A DNA stretch of 5,873 nucleotides. Source: Natronomonas sp. (GTDB lineage: Archaea > Halobacteriota > Halobacteria > Halobacteriales > Haloarculaceae). The notes beneath the pieces were generated by a model. It ran no database searches and was not told the origin of the DNA. It saw only the letters and a program-made list of their open reading frames with translations. Of this stretch, positions 5,380-5,873 are shown piece by piece. The stretch's first letter is position 1. Every line of letters begins with the position of its first letter. A program made the position numbers and the translations under genes. Location of the stretch: contig SLIW01000459.1 in the NCBI GenBank assembly GCA_007135435.1, forward strand, positions 1 to 5,873. The letters are read 5' to 3'.

Positions 5380-5873
5380 CTAGTCGAAGAGCGCGATCCA
5401 CCAGACGTAGGGACTGGGGACCGCAGGTGTCTGGATCTGCCCCGGCATCAGGTCGGGATTTAACGCACCGTGGGGAGCAACTGCCAGGTGCACCCTCGCG
5501 TCTTCCGGATTCGATAGTTGTTCCCCAGCGAAGGGTTCGGTGTTCGTGGAGATGTAACCACTCAACGTGAGCGTCCCTGCTCCACCTGTAAGGTGACCGG
5601 ATCCAAGGAACGCCCCAGTCCAGTCGTCGTCATCTGGATCGTCAAAGACGAACACCCACAACGTGAAGGCCTCAGGTGGGCCCACCTCATCGGTAGCTGT
5701 GGCCCCCGGACACGGGTAGATGTACTCGCCAGGAGCGGGAGTGGGCATCTGGACCTGACAGGAAATCCCGTTCCTGGTTCGGCGGAGTGTGGCCCCTTCT
5801 TCGGAGACAACATCCCGTTCACCCTCTACATTGAAGCCAGCAGGACAGTCCACCTCACCAGGCATCTGTGACA
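5380..5873 (-). CDS. Uncharacterised, probably exported beta-rich protein, N-terminus likely outside the window
   Basis: The frame is open from the right edge to a TAG at 5380. The first ATG in the window (5865) gives 161 residues, but the two complete codons before it (5866-5871) are also open, so the real start probably lies beyond the edge. I do not recognise a named family. In numbering from that ATG, Cys residues occur at 7, 36 and 52. A hydrophobic strand FTLWVFVFDDPDDDDW (67-82) is followed by a Gly/Thr-rich strand region and then ARVHLAVAPHGALNP (123-137). This order, a TLW strand, a Gly-rich strand, then a VH-x(5)-HG segment, resembles secreted bacterial and archaeal hypothetical proteins of about 200 residues that start with a signal peptide; that comparison is from memory. 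Codon choice looks less GC-biased than in the neighbours. It converges on the regulator gene and has no evident link with the flavoenzymes. Confidence 0.72.
   Translation of the reverse strand, partial: SQMPGEVDCPAGFNVEGERDVVSEEGATLRRTRNGISCQVQMPTPAPGEYIYPCPGATATDEVGPPEAFTLWVFVFDDPDDDDWTGAFLGSGHLTGGAGTLTLSGYISTNTEPFAGEQLSNPEDARVHLAVAPHGALNPDLMPGQIQTPAVPSPYVWWIALFD

Overview
The window looks like chromosomal or megaplasmid DNA from a halophilic archaeon (class Halobacteria). The evidence is a GC-rich background, acidic proteins with many Asp and Glu residues, archaeal TATA boxes at leaderless or near-leaderless spacing, and a transcription factor of the winged-helix plus FilR1-like type that is expanded in haloarchaea. 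I cannot name the genus. No rRNA, tRNA, CRISPR array or insertion sequence was seen.

Layout, left to right: (1) 1-706, minus strand: an alpha/beta-hydrolase cut off by the window edge, with its own TATA box at 727-734 and an apparently leaderless start. (2) 707-1012: non-coding spacer. (3) 1013-2407, minus: a berberine-bridge-enzyme-like FAD oxidoreductase with a TATA box and a strong Shine-Dalgarno sequence. (4) 2408-2815: a 408-base spacer holding a perfect 8-bp inverted repeat. (5) 2816-4216, minus: a second, paralogous FAD oxidoreductase. (6) 4217-4365: a divergent control region with two perfect palindromes. (7) 4366-5274, plus: the winged-helix/FilR1-type regulator. (8) 5275-5379: a convergent spacer with T-rich terminator-like tracts. 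(9) 5380-5873, minus: a partial, less GC-biased gene for an unrecognised, probably exported beta-rich protein.

The core is a tandem pair of related flavoenzymes next to a divergently transcribed regulator, with a hydrolase-fold protein downstream on the same strand. A reasonable inference is a small regulated oxidation module in which the regulator controls at least the adjacent flavoenzyme gene and perhaps itself; the substrate cannot be read from sequence. Both flavoenzymes keep the His expected to bind FAD covalently but have Val where bicovalent family members have Cys. The most unusual detail is in the hydrolase: its nucleophile-elbow motif reads G-H-I-L-G-G, with Ile where the catalytic Ser is expected, so it may be a non-hydrolytic member of the fold. 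I see no convincing wholly new system; the oddities are that nucleophile loss, the flavoenzyme duplication and the inverted repeats in the spacers.
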